This document shows, one piece after another, positions 37,311 to 46,761 of a stretch of 64,000 nt of DNA. The DNA lies in contig NZ_JAAVJI010000018.1 of NCBI RefSeq assembly GCF_012033695.1, forward strand, positions 1 through 64,000, written 5' to 3'. The notes beneath the pieces were generated by a model that was not told the origin of the DNA, did not search any database, and saw only the letters and a program-made list of their open reading frames with translations. The DNA comes from Pseudomonas quercus (GTDB lineage: Bacteria; Pseudomonadota; Gammaproteobacteria; Pseudomonadales; Pseudomonadaceae). The position numbers and the translations under genes are program-made. The stretch's first letter is position 1; each line of letters begins with the position of its first letter.

Positions 37311-38204
37311 CCGCTCGGGCAATGCCCGGACCAACCGTTCCAGCTCAAGGGCCGCGGGCGTCAGCGTGCGCCCACGGCGCTTGAGCAGGCCCATTTCTCG
37401 CACCACCTCGGGTTCTACCAGCGCAATGCTGGCTAAAAAGGGGTGGGGCGATACGGGCATGGCGATCGAAGGCACGGCAGCAATGCCCAGCCCTGCCTCT
37501 ACCAGCCCTAGCGCCGTGGTCACATGGCGTGCTTCACAGATACTGTCTTTTACCTTGTCCACCTTTGCTAAAGCGCGATCCAGCACCAAGCGGTTGCCCG
37601 ATGAGCGGCCCAGGGTGATGTGGTCGTAGGTGTAGGCCTCAGCCCAGGTCACGCTTGTACGGGCAGCCAAGGGATGGTCGCGGCGACACGCGATTACGTA
37701 GCGCTCTTGCATCAAGGCGCTGAACTCGATTTCCGGGTCCAGGTTACCGGTGAAGCTCACGCCGAAATCGGCTTCACCACTGGCGACGGCCGCGCTGACT
37801 TCGTTGGCTGAGGCGTCGATGAGCCTGATCTTGATGCGCGGGTATTGCCCATGGAAGCTACGGATGGCGTGGGGCATGAAGTAGTAGGCAGCTGACGGTA
37901 CACAGGCGATGGTCAGCGAGCCCCTGCGCAAGGCGCCGCCGTCTCCGACACTCAGCAAGGCCAAGTCCAGGTCGTCCAGCAAGCGCTCCACCTGGGGCAG
38001 GAAGGCGCGGCCTACATTGGTCAGCGACACTTTGCGGGTGGTGCGCTCGAACAGTTTCACCTCCAGGGCAGACTCCAGCTTTTCCACCCTGCGGCTAAGC
38101 GCCGACTGGGTAATACGAATGGCTTCGGCCGCTCGCCGGAAACTGCCGTGCTCCACGACGGCCCGAAAGGCCTGAAGGTCATTGAGGTCGAACTTGATGC
38201 TCAC
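37296..38204 (-). CDS. LysR-family transcriptional regulator
   Basis: A 302-residue LysR regulator. The N-terminal helix-turn-helix is AFRAVVEHGSFRRAAEAIRI then TQSALSRRVEKLE, and the effector domain runs from about residue 95 (RRGSLTIACVPSAAYYFMP). It is convergent with the symporter/isomerase pair and overlaps the latter by 15 nt. It is the likely regulator of that pair, with a tricarboxylate as inducer, though regulators of this family are more often divergent from their target. Confidence 0.9.
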   Translation of the reverse strand: MSIKFDLNDLQAFRAVVEHGSFRRAAEAIRITQSALSRRVEKLESALEVKLFERTTRKVSLTNVGRAFLPQVERLLDDLDLALLSVGDGGALRRGSLTIACVPSAAYYFMPHAIRSFHGQYPRIKIRLIDASANEVSAAVASGEADFGVSFTGNLDPEIEFSALMQERYVIACRRDHPLAARTSVTWAEAYTYDHITLGRSSGNRLVLDRALAKVDKVKDSICEARHVTTALGLVEAGLGIAAVPSIAMPVSPHPFLASIALVEPEVVREMGLLKRRGRTLTPAALELERLVRALPERLPGH

Positions 38205-38351
38205 ATGGTTGCCTGCTGGAGTGATCGTTCAACGGCATCGGAAGGCATGCCGTTCGCGGAGTGTCCCATAGCCAGCGGCCGCGAGGGAGCCTGTCGCAAT
38301 GTTCACCTGGCTTGGAACGATAAAAACAGGGCGGCTAATGCCGACGCCGCG

Positions 38352-39392
38352 TCAAACACAGGCCTCGGCTGCCGCCACGATCTGGTTGCGCCCTTTGTGC
38401 TTGGCCGCATAAAGGGCGTTGTCGCTGGCCCGTATCCAGTCTTCCGGCGTAAGGAAGCTGGGTTTGAACGTAGCCGTACCGATACTCATGGACACCTGTG
38501 GCAGGTCCGGGCGGGCGACGAGTTCGGCTTCTAGCGCAACCTGCATCCTGGCCAGCCGGCGCGTGGCTTCTTGGGCATCGATACCGCTGAACACGACTGC
38601 GAACTCATCACCTCCAATACGCCCCGCTTTGTCCAGAGGGCCGGTGTAATGGTGAATGATGGCGCCAAAAACCTTGATCACTTCATCGCCAATCAGGTGG
38701 CCGTGCTGGTCGTTGATGCGCTTGAAGTGATCGATGTCCAGCAAGGCCAAGGTGGCATTGGCGTCTGACCCACGCAGGTGTGAGAAGGCGTCATCAAGGG
38801 CGCCGCGCCAGGCACCTTGGTTCAACAACTGGGTGAGGCTGTCCTTGCGGCTGAAATCCTTGAACGCCCGCTTGTGCCGGGCCAACTGCTCGGCCAGCCG
38901 GTAAGCGGCATTACCCACGGCAAGGGGGTACACGGCCAGCATGGGCAGGCAGGCATACACCTGCAGGGCTGTGGCCTCTGGAGAGAAACCAGGCCTGAGC
39001 ACTGCGATGAAGACCCCTAACGATACGCCCAGTGTGACCAGGCACGGGCGTAATAACTTCGGGCCGCCTACGGCCATGCAGTTCATGCTTAACATGGACA
39101 CCAGCAGGATGGTAGGCAAAGGGTTGAATTGCATCGCCGCCACCCACAGCCCGCCAAAGGCCGCTTCCATTATCATGTTGCGGCGCTCGACCAGGTAAGG
39201 CACGGCCACCCGGCGGGCCAGCAGAAAGGCCACGTGAGGCCAGATAAACCCATGGAACACCAGCACCGCCCACACCCATGGCGCTGCAACTGCTGGCTGC
39301 AGCGCAGCACCTACAGCCCAAAAGCCGATCCCGGAGCCGATAAAGCGGGGCAGGTACATGCGCTTGGCGAACGAACCGGGTTTGGCTGGCAT
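38352..39392 (-). CDS. MASE2-GGDEF diguanylate cyclase
   Basis: A 346-residue membrane cyclase. The N-terminal 165 residues form a MASE2 sensor with about five helices (YLPRFIGSGIGF, FHGFIWPHVAFLLARR, EAAFGGLWVAAMQFNPLPTI), as in AdrA/DgcC. The GGDEF domain occupies about 180-340, with an intact active site RIGGDEF (260-264) and the Mg/GTP motif LLDIDHFKRINDQHGH. The I-site position reads GPLD rather than RxxD, so classical product inhibition should be absent. It likely raises c-di-GMP. The gene is monocistronic. Confidence 0.93.
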   Translation of the reverse strand: MPAKPGSFAKRMYLPRFIGSGIGFWAVGAALQPAVAAPWVWAVLVFHGFIWPHVAFLLARRVAVPYLVERRNMIMEAAFGGLWVAAMQFNPLPTILLVSMLSMNCMAVGGPKLLRPCLVTLGVSLGVFIAVLRPGFSPEATALQVYACLPMLAVYPLAVGNAAYRLAEQLARHKRAFKDFSRKDSLTQLLNQGAWRGALDDAFSHLRGSDANATLALLDIDHFKRINDQHGHLIGDEVIKVFGAIIHHYTGPLDKAGRIGGDEFAVVFSGIDAQEATRRLARMQVALEAELVARPDLPQVSMSIGTATFKPSFLTPEDWIRASDNALYAAKHKGRNQIVAAAEACV

Positions 39393-39532
39393 AGTGGGTT
39401 GGTATCAATGGCGGAGGAGATAAGGGTAACGAAGGTTGGATGGCTATGTGCCATCTTTGTTCGGGCGCTCGCCATTCCGTCGACGGCTGGTAGTCAGCAG
39501 GCCACGCATCCCTGCGCGGCAGTCAGGCGAAA

Positions 39533-41158
39533 TCAGGTCTTGAAACGCGCCACCATGCGGTCGAGGTCCAGTGCCAGTTGGGATAACTGGTTGCTGGCCT
39601 CTAGGGTTTGCTGAGTGCCCGCGCCACTCTGTACGGCCAGGTCTCGAATGCTGACCAGGGCGCGGTCCACCTCACGGGCTACGTGCGCCTGTTCTTCCGA
39701 GGCGGTAGCGATCTGCTGGTTACGGTCATCGATCACCTGAACCGAATCGCTGATCACCTGAAGCGAGCGGCCAGCCTCATCGACGGTACGCTGTGTGTGG
39801 TGAACTTCCTCGGTGCTGCTGCTCATGGAGGCCACCACCTGGGCTGTACCGGCCTGAATGGCCGAGATCATTTCGTCGATCTCCTGGGTCGAGGTCTGAG
39901 TACGGTGTGCCAGCGCACGCACTTCGTCAGCGACTACCGCAAAACCACGACCTTGTTCGCCCGCGCGGGCGGCCTCAATGGCGGCGTTCAACGCCAGCAG
40001 GTTGGTTTGCTCGGCGATTCCACGGATGACACTCAATACCTTGCTGATGTCCTGGGCCTGAGTGGCCAGCCCCTGCACCTGCCCGGAAGTGGTTTCCACT
40101 TTCGCCGTAAGGCTGCGCATGGCGTCGACAGTTTCCAGTACTTTGACGTTGCCCGTAGCGGCAGCCTGGGTGGAGTCCTTGGCCGCTTCGGAGGTGGACG
40201 AGGCATTGCGTGCCACCTCATCCACAGCAGCGCTCATCTGGTTGACGGCCGTGGCGGCCTGCTCGATCTCTGAGTTCTGTTGTAGCAGCGTACGGTTGGC
40301 GGTTTGCGTAACGGCGTTCATATGGCTGGACGCTTGGTTCAACTGCGCTGACGACCCTGCAATCTGCCCAATGGTGGTACGCAGGTTGCCCTGCATCTGG
40401 TGTAGCGCTTGCATCAACTGGGCCGCTTCGTCAGAGCCTTGGGTGTCTACGGTGCCTGTGAGGTCGCCCTTGGCGATCTCCTGGGCCACGAGCAGGGACG
40501 CTTTGATAGGCCGCGTCACGCTACGAATCAGCAGGGTGGACACCAATACGGTAAGGGCCAGGGCCACCAGCACCACGATGATCACCACCTGCACGCTGTG
40601 GCTGTAAACCGTCGCCGACGTGAGCCCGGCCTGCTGGGCCTTGAGGTTGTCCGCATCGCGCAGGGCGGTGAGTTTCTCTTGGTAGGCTTTGGCGTTTTCG
40701 GCTTGGGTGGTGTTGGCGAAGTTGACCGCCTGCGCGTGATCCGCAGCGTCCAGGCTTTCGATCTGGTCGAGGCCATTGAGGTAGCGGCCCATCAAGTTGG
40801 CCGCCTCGTTGAATTTGGCCAAGTCGTCGGGCGCCGTGATGAAATTGGTGCGGTAAACATCCGTTTCCTTATTCATCTGCTGTTTGGCAGCGTTCAGGTT
40901 GCGCTGGGCCAAGGCGCGGCCTTCCTCATCCTGGGTCGCCAGCAGGCGAATGCTTTCCAGGCGGGCGTGGAGCAGCGCAATCTGCAAGTCATCGCCGACC
41001 TGAATGCTGGGCAGCAGGTCTTTTTCCAAGTGCTGCTCGCTCTGGCGAAGCTGCTCAAGTTGAACGTATGCAAATCCTCCCAAGGCAAACAGCAGCAGCG
41101 TGATCGCTGCGAAACACAGCGACGCCCGAGGTGCGATGGTCATGGAACGGAGATTCAT
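39533..41158 (-). CDS. Methyl-accepting chemotaxis protein (transmembrane)
   Basis: A 541-residue chemoreceptor. TM1 is about 12-32, and a periplasmic 4HB-like helical domain spans about 33-188 with many charged residues. TM2 is about 190-211, then HAMP (RSVTRPIKASLLVAQEIAKG) and the signalling domain (EAARAGEQGRGFAVVADEVR). Length and layout equal the receptor at 11580-13205 and both begin with a x-APRA cytoplasmic start, but the ligand domains differ. No ligand can be named. Confidence 0.93.
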   Translation of the reverse strand: MNLRSMTIAPRASLCFAAITLLLFALGGFAYVQLEQLRQSEQHLEKDLLPSIQVGDDLQIALLHARLESIRLLATQDEEGRALAQRNLNAAKQQMNKETDVYRTNFITAPDDLAKFNEAANLMGRYLNGLDQIESLDAADHAQAVNFANTTQAENAKAYQEKLTALRDADNLKAQQAGLTSATVYSHSVQVVIIVVLVALALTVLVSTLLIRSVTRPIKASLLVAQEIAKGDLTGTVDTQGSDEAAQLMQALHQMQGNLRTTIGQIAGSSAQLNQASSHMNAVTQTANRTLLQQNSEIEQAATAVNQMSAAVDEVARNASSTSEAAKDSTQAAATGNVKVLETVDAMRSLTAKVETTSGQVQGLATQAQDISKVLSVIRGIAEQTNLLALNAAIEAARAGEQGRGFAVVADEVRALAHRTQTSTQEIDEMISAIQAGTAQVVASMSSSTEEVHHTQRTVDEAGRSLQVISDSVQVIDDRNQQIATASEEQAHVAREVDRALVSIRDLAVQSGAGTQQTLEASNQLSQLALDLDRMVARFKT

Positions 41159-41306
41159 AAGAAGGCCTAAGCGCCGGTCGGCGAGTGGTGGGAATGTATA
41201 CCGCCTATCGGCTGGCGCAGTGCCAGCTTGAGCGCTTCGTTACACCATTGGTCGCCCTTTTTTTCGGCAGTTTAGGGAGAAACGCTTCAGCACACGGCAT
41301 GCGCCC

Positions 41307-42206
41307 TTAGAGCGCGCTTACCTGGCCCAAGGCGGCGAAGCGATCCTTCAAGTGTTCGTACAGTTGGTGCACGGCCGGGGAAAACTGCCTGCGGTGGGGG
41401 CACACGAAATGCAACGGCAGCGGTTCGCCTGGGATACCGGGCATTACCCGCTCCAGGCGCCCGGTAGCCAAGTCTTCACTGACGTCCAGCCAGGATTTAT
41501 AGGTAATGCCTTCTCCGGCTACCGCCCAGCGCCGAACGATTTCCGCGTCGTCGCAGAACAATGGCCCGCCCACAGCGACCGTGGCGGCGCCGATACGCCA
41601 CCGGTCATAAGCGCGTCCGTTCAACGGGTACAGCAGGCAGGCATGGTGTTGCAGGTCCTCGGGGGCCTGAGGGCGGCCATGGCGCGACAGGTAGGCCGGG
41701 GAGGCCACCAGCACGCGCCGGTTCCAGGGCGCCAGCGGGCGAGCGACATAGTTGGCATCCTCCAGCACCCCATAGCGCAAGGCCACGTCGACGGGGTCCC
41801 GGAACATGTCGGCCACTTGGTCGGAGATGAACAGGCGTACGGACAGGCGCGGGTGCTGCCCCCGGAACGCACTTAGCCAGGGCAGCACCAGGTTGCGGCC
41901 GATGTCTGAGGGGGCCGTGAGCTGCAGCACCCCTTGCAGCTCTGTGCTTTGGTGCCGCAGCTTGTCGTAGCCTTCCTTAAGGGTATCCAGGGCGGCCTGA
42001 GCATTGGGCAGGTAATGCTCGCCCTCAAGGGTGAGGCGAAGGCTGCGAGTAGAGCGCGCGAACAGCCGTACATCTAGTTCGCGCTCCAGCCGTTTGATGG
42101 CGGCCGCTACCTGACCCGGCAGCAGATCCACCTCCCGTGCCGCATTGGAGAAACTCCCAAGGGCTGCGGTGCGCACGAACAGGGCAAGGTCATCCAGGCG
42201 AATCAT
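41307..42206 (-). CDS. LysR-family transcriptional regulator
   Basis: A 299-residue LysR protein. The HTH is FVRTAALGSFSNAAREVDLL followed by PGQVAAAIKRLERELDVRLF, and the effector domain starts near GVLQLTAPSDIGRNLVLPWL. ATG 42206 is chosen over GTG 42212 because GGAG stands 5 nt before it. It is divergent from the alcohol-dehydrogenase-family gene at 42317 with a 110-bp shared region, the classical LysR layout. Its target is therefore probably that gene. Confidence 0.9.
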   Translation of the reverse strand: MIRLDDLALFVRTAALGSFSNAAREVDLLPGQVAAAIKRLERELDVRLFARSTRSLRLTLEGEHYLPNAQAALDTLKEGYDKLRHQSTELQGVLQLTAPSDIGRNLVLPWLSAFRGQHPRLSVRLFISDQVADMFRDPVDVALRYGVLEDANYVARPLAPWNRRVLVASPAYLSRHGRPQAPEDLQHHACLLYPLNGRAYDRWRIGAATVAVGGPLFCDDAEIVRRWAVAGEGITYKSWLDVSEDLATGRLERVMPGIPGEPLPLHFVCPHRRQFSPAVHQLYEHLKDRFAALGQVSAL

Positions 42207-42316
42207 TTTCACTCCACGGGTGAAAGTGTTGGGTGAATCAACGTGTTTTTCTTTTTATCAGGCAAGGCGAGTATGCCGTCACTGCGCTCCATTTCCATCA
42301 CCTGCGAGGAATTTGA

Positions 42317-43336
42317 ATGAAAGCTGTTGCCTTCACCCACCATGGGCTGCCCCTGGACGATCCCCAGTCGTTGATGGACATGGACCTGCCAACCCCAGTA
42401 CCCGGCCCCCGTGACCTGCTGGTAGATGTGTGCGCCATTGCCGTGAACCCCGTTGATACCAAGGTGCGCGCAGGCAACGCGGCCACGGACCCCAAAGTGC
42501 TGGGCTGGGATGCGGTGGGGGTGGTACGGGAAACAGGCGCCGACGTGACCTTGTTTCAGCCGGGTGACCGGGTGTACTACGCCGGCTCCATTGCGCGGCC
42601 TGGTAGCTACAGTGAGGTCCATGTGGTGGACGAGCGCATTGCGGGCCGCGCGCCGGCTTCGCTGAGCAATGCCGAAGCGGCCGCGTTACCCCTCACCTCC
42701 ATCACGGCCTGGGAGCTGCTCTTTGATCGCCTTGGCGTGCCGGAAGGGGGTGGTGAGGGCGACAGCCTGCTGATCATGGGCGCCGCCGGTGGGGTAGGGT
42801 CGATTCTGGTTCAGTTGGCACGCCAGCTCACGAAACTGACCGTGATCGGCACCGCCTCACGGCCGGATACGCAAGCCTGGGTCACCTCCTTAGGGGCTCA
42901 CCACGTGATCGACCATCACCAGCCGTTGCTTCCCCAGTTGGAAGCCATAGGGGTGGGCCAGGTCAGCCATGTGGCCAGCCTCACCCACACGGACAGCCAC
43001 TTCACCCAGCTGATAGAAGTGCTGCGCCCCCAGGGCCGTCTTGGGTTGATCGATGACCCGAAAACCTTGGACGTGATGCCTATGAAGCGCAAGGCGCTGT
43101 CCCTGCACTGGGAACTGATGTTCACCCGCGCACTGTTCGAAACCCCGGACATGATCAAGCAGCACGAATTGCTTAACCGCGTCGCTGGCCTGGTGGATAA
43201 AGGCGTACTGCGTACCACCTTGGGCGAGCACTTCGGCGTGATAAACGCCGCTAACCTGCGCCGTGCCCATGCGCTGATTGAAAGTGGCAAGGCCCGTGGG
43301 AAGGTCGTGCTGGAAGGGTTCGGCGAGCCCCAATAA
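42317..43336 (+). CDS. Zinc-type alcohol dehydrogenase-like quinone oxidoreductase
   Basis: A 339-residue MDR-superfamily oxidoreductase. The GroES-like N-terminal domain (MKAVAFTHHGLPLDDPQSL, then AVNPVDTKVRAGN) is followed by a Rossmann NADPH domain with LIMGAAGGVGSILVQLARQ. It lacks the Cys/His catalytic zinc set of true alcohol dehydrogenases, as usual for the zinc-binding alcohol dehydrogenase family 1 (quinone oxidoreductase-like). AGGA is upstream of the ATG. The probable role is NADPH-dependent reduction of quinones or enones under control of the divergent LysR protein. Confidence 0.88.
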   Translation: MKAVAFTHHGLPLDDPQSLMDMDLPTPVPGPRDLLVDVCAIAVNPVDTKVRAGNAATDPKVLGWDAVGVVRETGADVTLFQPGDRVYYAGSIARPGSYSEVHVVDERIAGRAPASLSNAEAAALPLTSITAWELLFDRLGVPEGGGEGDSLLIMGAAGGVGSILVQLARQLTKLTVIGTASRPDTQAWVTSLGAHHVIDHHQPLLPQLEAIGVGQVSHVASLTHTDSHFTQLIEVLRPQGRLGLIDDPKTLDVMPMKRKALSLHWELMFTRALFETPDMIKQHELLNRVAGLVDKGVLRTTLGEHFGVINAANLRRAHALIESGKARGKVVLEGFGEPQ

Positions 43337-43441
43337 AGCACTGCCCCACGTAGGCCGGGGGTGTGCACTGAAACCGACCATTAACATCCACAGGGGCTTC
43401 AAAAACGCAAGGCGGTGCCGATAGCAAGGGCAGGGCTGGCT

Positions 43442-43457
43442 GTTTACCTAGGTAAAC
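43442..43457. promoter_or_regulatory. Perfect 16-bp palindrome upstream of the GGDEF-EAL gene
   Basis: GTTTACCTAGGTAAAC is fully self-complementary and lies 127 bp before the preferred start of the next gene. A second perfect palindrome, AATGATATCATT, is at 43508-43519. Both sit in the only noncoding stretch before that gene and could be operators; no regulator is recognised. Confidence 0.4.
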
Positions 43458-43583
43458 GCTTGCCCGTTCAGATGAAACAATGGGACGCAGGTACGGTCCG
43501 ATGTCACAATGATATCATTTCCTGCCTGCTTCCATCCTTTGGCCCGTACCGCGGCCTGTGCCGGCACTGTTCGAGAACCTTTA

Positions 43584-45560
43584 ATGCACACCCTTTATAC
43601 GCAAATCGAGCAGGAGCTTGCCCAGCCGGCACGTGACGCTCCTTTCTCGCCCGCCTTGGAACAGCGCTATCAGCTGGACATTCAAGCTGACAGGCGCCGC
43701 CACCTGAGCATCTGCCTGCTGATCGGCACCTTGAGCTTCAACAGTTTTCTGGTGTGGCAGCTCATGCTGGCAGAGGACAACTTGTGGAAGGTGGCCCTGC
43801 AAATGATGGGCACCTCCGTGCCTTTCGCCACCCTTGCCTATGTGCTGCTGCACAAGGTACCGCTACGGTGGCGTGAAACCGTGGCCATGCTGCCTTCGTA
43901 TACCGGTTTGTTCGTGGTGTACCTGATCATCGTGGAAGGCGCGAAGATCCGGGCCATGGACCAGACCCTGTTCATTTTCTGCTGGCCCTTGATGCTGGTA
44001 TACACCAATACCTGCATGAAAAGCCCTTTCAGGGTGGCGCTGGCGTACAACCTGTTTGGCCTGGCTCTGACGGCTGTTGCGGTCGCCCAAACCTCAGTGA
44101 ACATCAGTACGGGCGGCCTGATGCTGACCTCGGCCTATTGCTCGGCCTTTTTCTCTTTGCTGGGCAATTACTGGGCAAACCGCGAGGGGCGGCGTACCTA
44201 CCTGTACCGCCTGCGCGAAGAGTTGCGCACCGCCTCACTGAGCAGCGCCAACCAGGACCTGAGGCTGCTGTCCCAGACCGATGCGCTCACAGGGTTGGCA
44301 AACCGCCGCCAGATGCAGCCGCACCTGGATCGTTTGTGGGCCCGACAGGTACGTGGCGATGCGACTGGCGCAGTGCTGCTGGTGGACATCGACCATTTCA
44401 AACGCTTCAACGATTTCTATGGCCACCTGATGGGCGACAGCTGCCTTCAGACCGTGGCGACCACCCTTCAGCAGGCCTTGAGGCCCGAGGATACCATTGC
44501 CCGCTTCGGCGGCGAGGAGTTCGTGGTGCTGCTCAATGACGTGGGAGAAGCCGAAGCACGGCAGATTGGCGAGCGCCTGCTAGTGAGCATTCGAAGCCTT
44601 AACTTGGTACACCTGGGCCGGGAGGACGGTGTCGATCACCTTACTGTCAGTATCGGTATGGCCCCTAGCAGCCTGGCGGGCGTAGCGGACAGCGCGGCGC
44701 TGCTGGACCAGGCCGATCGCGCGCTCTACAGCGCCAAACGGCGGGGGCGCAATTGCCTGGAGGTGGCCCAAGACAGTACCACCCACCCTGCGCGCACCTT
44801 GCCTACCCCTGAAGACCTGCGAACGGCCATGGCTGAAGGGCAGTTCGAGTTGTACTACCAGCCCATTCATCAGTTGCCCAGCCAACGCCTCACGGGCTAT
44901 GAGTGCCTGCTGCGCTGGCGAAGCAGTGAACATGGGACCGTGCCGCCGGATATCTTCATTCCCATGGCCGAAAGCAGTGGCTTGATCGGCGCATTGGGAG
45001 ACTGGGTGCTGGAGCAGGCCTGTACGGCCGCCACCGGCTGGCCCATGGCCCTGAGCTTGTCAGTGAACATCTCGGCCCTGCAACTCGCAGACCCGGAGAT
45101 GCCTGGCCGCCTGCAACGTATTCTGGTGCGTACCCACTTCAACCCAAGGCGGTTGGTGCTCGAGCTTACTGAAAGCGTGCTGTTGGACATCGGGCCGGAT
45201 GTGAAGGCGAACGTTCAATGGCTGGCAGACAAAGGCGTGAGGCTGGCACTGGATGACTTTGGCAGTGGCCACGCCAACTTGGCGTATCTGCTGCAATTGC
45301 CGTTTCAGTTGCTAAAACTCGATCGGCGCGTTCTGAGGATCGAGGTGGCTGGCCAGCGCAGGGAAGTGCTTGAGGCACTGTTGAAACTGGGCCGGGCCTT
45401 TAGCCTTGAGGTGGTGGCTGAAGGCGTCGAAACGGCTGAGGACCTGGCCTTGCTGTGCGAAATAGGCATGCACCAAGGGCAGGGTTTCCTGTTTGGCGGC
45501 CCCCAACCCCTGCCCATGGCCCACTCGCCTGAAGTGACGCTCATGGCCTCGGCCCGTTAG
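43584..45560 (+). CDS. Membrane GGDEF-EAL protein
   Basis: A 658-residue protein. Six hydrophobic helices (about residues 40-195) form an unnamed membrane sensor, followed by GGDEF (about 228-385, active-site GGEEF at 309-313, I-site RPED intact) and EAL (about 410-650). The EAL signature is written ECL (GYECLLRW). The metal and catalytic residues elsewhere look present: VNIS, ELTES, DDFGSG, LKLD and AEGVE. It may thus be bifunctional with altered phosphodiesterase kinetics. The ATG at 43584 is preferred; ATG 43509 lies in a palindrome and has no ribosome binding site. Confidence 0.88.
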   Translation: MHTLYTQIEQELAQPARDAPFSPALEQRYQLDIQADRRRHLSICLLIGTLSFNSFLVWQLMLAEDNLWKVALQMMGTSVPFATLAYVLLHKVPLRWRETVAMLPSYTGLFVVYLIIVEGAKIRAMDQTLFIFCWPLMLVYTNTCMKSPFRVALAYNLFGLALTAVAVAQTSVNISTGGLMLTSAYCSAFFSLLGNYWANREGRRTYLYRLREELRTASLSSANQDLRLLSQTDALTGLANRRQMQPHLDRLWARQVRGDATGAVLLVDIDHFKRFNDFYGHLMGDSCLQTVATTLQQALRPEDTIARFGGEEFVVLLNDVGEAEARQIGERLLVSIRSLNLVHLGREDGVDHLTVSIGMAPSSLAGVADSAALLDQADRALYSAKRRGRNCLEVAQDSTTHPARTLPTPEDLRTAMAEGQFELYYQPIHQLPSQRLTGYECLLRWRSSEHGTVPPDIFIPMAESSGLIGALGDWVLEQACTAATGWPMALSLSVNISALQLADPEMPGRLQRILVRTHFNPRRLVLELTESVLLDIGPDVKANVQWLADKGVRLALDDFGSGHANLAYLLQLPFQLLKLDRRVLRIEVAGQRREVLEALLKLGRAFSLEVVAEGVETAEDLALLCEIGMHQGQGFLFGGPQPLPMAHSPEVTLMASAR

Positions 45561-45571
45561 TGCTGGAGCAC

Positions 45572-46648
45572 TCAATTACGGCCAAGGCAGCGTGCCCATC
45601 GCTCATTTACCCGCTGTGCGAACCAGGCGGTAGTGAGGTGGCGGGTGATTTTCGGGCTTTCCAGCGTAATGCCTGGCAGGATCGAGCGCGGCAGGGTTTT
45701 GCCACTGACCTTGTCTGCCAGTTCGAACACCCGTTGGTACACCCTGGTGTCTTCAAACGCCAGTTGGTCACCCTGGGACAGCGCCTGATGAATGTCGTTA
45801 TCGCTCATGCTCAAGCGGCTGCCTAGGGAGCGCACTGCCAGCTCGGTCTGGCCAGGCTCATTGCTGCTGTAATTCACCAGGTCCCCATCAAGCTTCAGGC
45901 GCACCCGCACCAACCGGTTCAGCGCTGCCTGAAACGCTGCATTACGGCTGGCATAGTGGCCTGCATTGTAGTCAGCGAAGCGGTACAGGGGCTTGGGGTA
46001 GTGAGCTGGGTAGCCCAGCAGGTGCGCCGTACCAAAATATACGCCACCCCGGCGGCTGAACACTTCCTGCCGGACGGTGCCTTGGCGGGTATAGGGGTAG
46101 TTGCGGGCATTGCGCTCGGCGAAGGCGATGGCCACTTGCATCGGCCCGCCGGTGTGCACCGGGTTCAAGGTGCCGAACAACTGCTGGCCGAGGGGCACCA
46201 TGCCGATAAGGTCATCGAACACCTCGCTCAGTTCCCGTTCCGATCGCACGCTGTCAATGCGCTGGGCATAGGTTTTGCCCGTAGGCGAACGGATGCCCAG
46301 GGCGGCGTCTACCAGAAAGCCAGGGACGTGAACGGCACTGGCGCGCCGGTCTATTTCCTGGCGGGCAATACGTCCCAGCCCTGGCACCTGCGGGTCGGCA
46401 GTGAAGTTGGACTCTTGCTCGATAACCGCAATCACTGCACAGAGGTTATCTGCCGTGGGGTCGAGCTTCTGGGCCTCGAACGCCACCTGGATATCCGTGG
46501 CCCAGCCTTGCCGGTCGTTGGCAGACGCGGGCAGCAGGCGCCCAAGGTCTGCACGTACCTGCTCAGGCGTAGGGGCAGCAGGCTGAGGTTGGTGGCTGCA
46601 GGCGGCCAACGCCAGTGCAGCCACTACCGTTGATAGTCGTTTCAACAC
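45572..46648 (-). CDS. DUF1615 lipoprotein
   Basis: A lipoprotein of about 358 residues. The signal peptide ends in the lipobox LALAAC, so the mature protein is lipid-anchored, probably at the outer membrane. The DUF1615 region includes CAVIAVIEQESNFTADPQVP, DDLIGMVPLGQQLFGTLNPV, GGPMQVAIAFAE, and YRFADYNAGHYASRNAAFQA. The early Glu in IEQESNF recalls lytic-transglycosylase-like folds, though no activity is known. The start is either GTG 46648 or TTG 46645; no strong ribosome binding site decides. It ends 11 nt from the convergent GGDEF-EAL gene. Confidence 0.8.
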   Translation of the reverse strand: MLKRLSTVVAALALAACSHQPQPAAPTPEQVRADLGRLLPASANDRQGWATDIQVAFEAQKLDPTADNLCAVIAVIEQESNFTADPQVPGLGRIARQEIDRRASAVHVPGFLVDAALGIRSPTGKTYAQRIDSVRSERELSEVFDDLIGMVPLGQQLFGTLNPVHTGGPMQVAIAFAERNARNYPYTRQGTVRQEVFSRRGGVYFGTAHLLGYPAHYPKPLYRFADYNAGHYASRNAAFQAALNRLVRVRLKLDGDLVNYSSNEPGQTELAVRSLGSRLSMSDNDIHQALSQGDQLAFEDTRVYQRVFELADKVSGKTLPRSILPGITLESPKITRHLTTAWFAQRVNERWARCLGRN

Positions 46649-46761
46649 GGTCAATTCAATGGGCTCAATGTAAGTGAACAATTGCGGTTTATGCAGGCCT
46701 GAGCCTCTGGAACGCCGTTCAATGGCACAATGCACCTTACTTTACCGCTTCGGAGACCACT

